This document shows positions 13,524-15,239 of a DNA stretch of 15,239 nucleotides, piece after piece. The position numbers and the translations under genes were made by a program. The stretch lies in contig CAMLIA010000104.1 in assembly GCA_946479905.1 (NCBI GenBank), positions 1 through 15,239 on the forward strand, written 5' to 3'. The stretch comes from an uncultured Frankiales bacterium (GTDB taxonomy: Bacteria > Actinomycetota > Actinomycetes > Mycobacteriales > SCTD01). Every line of letters starts with the position of its first letter. Positions within the stretch are counted from its first letter, which is position 1. The notes under the pieces are model-generated. The model saw only the letters and a program-made list of their open reading frames with translations, was not told the origin of the DNA and did no database searches.

Positions 13524-14039
13524 TCAGCTCTGGCTCTCCTGCAGGTTCATGAGTAGCTGCAGGTCGCGGACGTGGTTCTCCGGCAGTTCATATCCCTGGT
13601 GGGTGCCCAGCTGGGCATTGATGGACAGACAGGCCACCGCAGTCCGACCTATGACGCCGACTCCGTCCAGCGCCCCGTCGGGGAACGTCCATGGGACGGC
13701 GCATCGAGGCGTCACACATCCGCCCTCAACGTCGGCCGCGTGGATGTCAAGTTCGCGGCCGGCCGCGTCCGACATCACGAACGCCGTCGGCCACGCGGCC
13801 CCCGAGACCTCTACCCAGTCGTTCTCGTCGTCCCAGAGGTAGGCCCGGGAGAAGCCAGCACTGGTCGCGACTGCATCGAACACGGGGAGGTCGTTCGACA
13901 ACACCAGTAGGTCAAGATCGTGGTGTGTGCGAGTCTGCGCGCCGAGCAAGGCGTCTACGCCCCAGCCCCCCATCACCCAGCAGCGCACTTGCCCAGCACG
14001 GGCAAGCGACAGGAAAGACGCGGCATCCTCGGCCGACAT
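13524..14039 (-). CDS. Antibiotic-type nucleotidyltransferase (aminoglycoside/lincosamide adenylyltransferase-like)
   Basis: A 171-residue protein of the small Pol-beta nucleotidyltransferase fold. The signature CWVMGGWGVDALLGAQTRTH at about 20-39 is followed by metal-binding D41 and D43 in HHDLDLLV and the third acid D98 in RELDIH. Enzymes of this type (ANT(2'')- and Lnu-like) transfer AMP to aminoglycosides or lincosamides, but many chromosomal relatives have unknown substrates. All three acids are present, so activity is plausible. I choose the ATG at 14037-14039. A GTG three codons earlier (14048) has TATCGT eight bases upstream and could be a leaderless start. The sequence before it does not look coding. 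Resistance is inference. Confidence 0.85.
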   Translation of the reverse strand: MSAEDAASFLSLARAGQVRCWVMGGWGVDALLGAQTRTHHDLDLLVLSNDLPVFDAVATSAGFSRAYLWDDENDWVEVSGAAWPTAFVMSDAAGRELDIHAADVEGGCVTPRCAVPWTFPDGALDGVGVIGRTAVACLSINAQLGTHQGYELPENHVRDLQLLMNLQESQS

Positions 14040-14362
14040 TTCTGACACAGGCCGAGACGATAACTCCGTGAGTAGCGCATTCGGGCAGGCGACGAGGAGC
14101 GCCTGATAGCTCACGCGCAAGCGGCCCCTACCCTCCGCCTTGCCGTCGGTCAGACTGTGGTCTATCGACCCAGGATTGCCGAGCGACCTTGACCGCAGCC
14201 GTGATTGCCTCGTCCGCCTGCACGGACCTGCTCCGCACGCCAAGCAGACTCAGGAGTAGACGCTGCTGCAATGATCAGGACTAGCCTTTCAGCAGTTGAT
14301 GCCTGGTCAAGACGAGGCACGGCTCCCGCGGTTCGCGCCGACGGTGCACGCGTAGCTCCAGC

Positions 14363-15010
14363 TCAGGGACAACGTTCGCTGAGCTTGACGACGCCGAAGT
14401 CGATCTGGGAGTCATCACCGAACGTGCGGCCGGGGGCCAACGACTGGCTGCAAACGTGCCAATTGCTGTCGAGGATCTGCATGCGGCTCCCGAGTAGGTC
14501 GTGGGAGCTGGTGAAGTACAGGGGATTGCCGGTGACCCGCTGAATGTCGTCCTGCGCAGTCTGCAGAACCTGGCCAACCTCGTTGGGCATCACGTACGTT
14601 GCTGCGGCCGCCGCAACGGGCGGTGGTGCATGCGTGATGTCGGCGGCCGGTCGTTCCACGGCCCTGCGAGATGGAGCTGCTGGCTTTGGCGACGGCGCGG
14701 ACACCTTCGGTGCTGTCTCATGTGTGGCTGTGGCGCTCACCGGTGACCGGTCGGCCGTCTTCTTCGTTTCGCCGCCACCTGCTGCTCCGATGCCGGCAAG
14801 AACGATCACCAGTGCCACGACGCCGCCGACGGTGGCCAGCATCTTGTTCTGACTGAGCCAGGAGGACGGGCTCACGGGCGTCGGCGGTGGCGGCAGGTGC
14901 GCTCCAGCGGGCGAGGCTGCCCTGAGTTGCGGCGTCCACTGGCTGCCGTCCCAGTAGCGCTCATTGCCAGGTGCATCAGGGGCCGGATACCAGCCTGCGG
15001 GGGTCATCAT
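14363..15010 (-). CDS. DUF2510 and PASTA-like domain membrane protein
   Basis: A 215-residue protein. The N-terminal GWYPAPDAPGNERYWDGSQW (about 6-25) is the DUF2510 motif common in actinobacterial membrane proteins. A Pro-rich linker and one membrane helix (about 60-78, VGGVVALVIVLAGIGAAGG) follow, then a Ser/Thr/Ala/Pro-rich spacer. The C-terminal part (about 140-215: MPNEVGQVLQTAQDDIQ, SNWHVCSQSLAPG, VVKLSERCP) resembles one PASTA domain with two cysteines that could form a disulfide. PASTA domains bind cell-wall fragments in kinases and penicillin-binding proteins; here it is a stand-alone extracytoplasmic domain. The start has two adjacent ATGs (15005-15010); either is possible. Confidence 0.85.
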   Translation of the reverse strand: MMTPAGWYPAPDAPGNERYWDGSQWTPQLRAASPAGAHLPPPPTPVSPSSWLSQNKMLATVGGVVALVIVLAGIGAAGGGETKKTADRSPVSATATHETAPKVSAPSPKPAAPSRRAVERPAADITHAPPPVAAAAATYVMPNEVGQVLQTAQDDIQRVTGNPLYFTSSHDLLGSRMQILDSNWHVCSQSLAPGRTFGDDSQIDFGVVKLSERCP

Positions 15011-15046
15011 GCGTCAGAGCCCCGTCTTGGACGCGCCGTAAGTGGC

Positions 15047-15239
15047 CTAGGACGACGTAAACCCGTCGAACTCGAGCTGCTGGATCAGTCCGGAGCGAGA
15101 GAACGAGGTGAAGTCGAGGTAGTCCTTGGCCTTCGCCGCGGCCTGCTCGCTCCAGTCGGCGTGCTGCTTGTCCACGCCCCAGGTCGAGGAATAGTCAAGA
15201 CCTGTGGATCGGCGTGTCAGGCGACTTGTTGATCGCCTC
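15047..15239 (-). CDS. C-terminal end of an Ltp-type host-cell-surface lipoprotein-like protein (runs off the window)
   Basis: About 64 residues are in the window, ending at a TAG (15047-15049). The segment HADWSEQAAAKAKDYLDFTS, then FSRSGLIQQLEFDGFTSS, matches the Ltp repeat (Ala-rich helix, YLDxxxFSRxGLIxQLxxxGF). An earlier partial repeat may read DYSSTWGVDKQ. In most relatives the repeat continues with xxQAxYGVxxxG after GF; here a stop falls right after GFTSS, so the last repeat is about ten residues short. The domain is widespread in actinobacteria and its cellular role is poorly known. The N terminus lies outside. Confidence 0.75.
   Translation of the reverse strand, partial: RRSTSRLTRRSTGLDYSSTWGVDKQHADWSEQAAAKAKDYLDFTSFSRSGLIQQLEFDGFTSS

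Noticed and set aside
14040..14243. Extended N terminus of the nucleotidyltransferase (68 codons)
   Set aside because: Arg/Ser-rich with no family similarity; the enzyme fold begins close to the chosen ATG.
14225..14300. Possible fifth repeat copy (GGACTAGCC on the plus strand near 14278)
   Set aside because: Only a short stretch matches and no hairpin block is present; similarity this short is expected by chance.

Overview
The window looks like chromosomal DNA from a high-GC actinobacterium, probably of the Nocardioidaceae/Propionibacteriales type. This rests on the very high GC, frequent GTG/TTG starts, typical actinobacterial families (DUF3105, DUF2510 with PASTA-like tail, Ltp-type lipoprotein domain), and the conserved order argS-lysA-hom-thrC-thrB-rho. 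The taxonomic placement is inference from gene order and protein style, not from a search.

Left part (1-8435) is conserved core. Reading on the minus strand from about 7016 down to 1 are argS, lysA, a 70-residue two-helix membrane protein with a Cys-Glu-Cys-Cys tail, hom, thrC, thrB, and after a C-rich leader the start of rho. Most junctions in argS-thrC are 4-base stop/start overlaps, so this is one translationally coupled operon. It joins arginyl-tRNA charging with the lysine and threonine branches of the aspartate pathway. Divergent from argS is a DUF3105 membrane-anchored protein, which converges (1 bp between stops) with a stand-alone receiver-domain response regulator. A tRNA-Arg(CCG) gene follows, divergent from the regulator.

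Right part (8436-15239), beginning directly after the tRNA, is an accessory region of short, unrelated genes, nearly all on the minus strand, separated by unusually long non-coding or decayed stretches. It holds an unusual protein joining a YdeI/OmpD-associated-like helical segment to two membrane helices and a PH-like domain, a MazE/MazF pair, an Imm5-like putative immunity protein, a plus-strand two-helix membrane protein, a Phd/VapC pair, a ribbon-helix-helix regulator with a perfect palindromic operator, an aminoglycoside/lincosamide-type nucleotidyltransferase, a DUF2510-PASTA protein and the end of an Ltp lipoprotein-type protein. A repeat family (three copies plus one partial), built from a GCAGGC/GCCTGC hairpin and an ACTAGT-centred palindrome, lies between these genes. 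A fragment resembling an IS256-family terminal repeat lies near the tRNA. No integrase or transposase gene is visible.

Several genes in both parts have a TAnnnT -10 hexamer 5-7 bases before an ATG/GTG start and no ribosome-binding site, which points to leaderless transcripts: argS, the response regulator, the YdeI/PH protein, mazE, the plus-strand membrane protein and the Phd antitoxin. In the toxin-antitoxin and RHH genes, inverted repeats overlap or flank the promoter, as expected for autoregulated operons.
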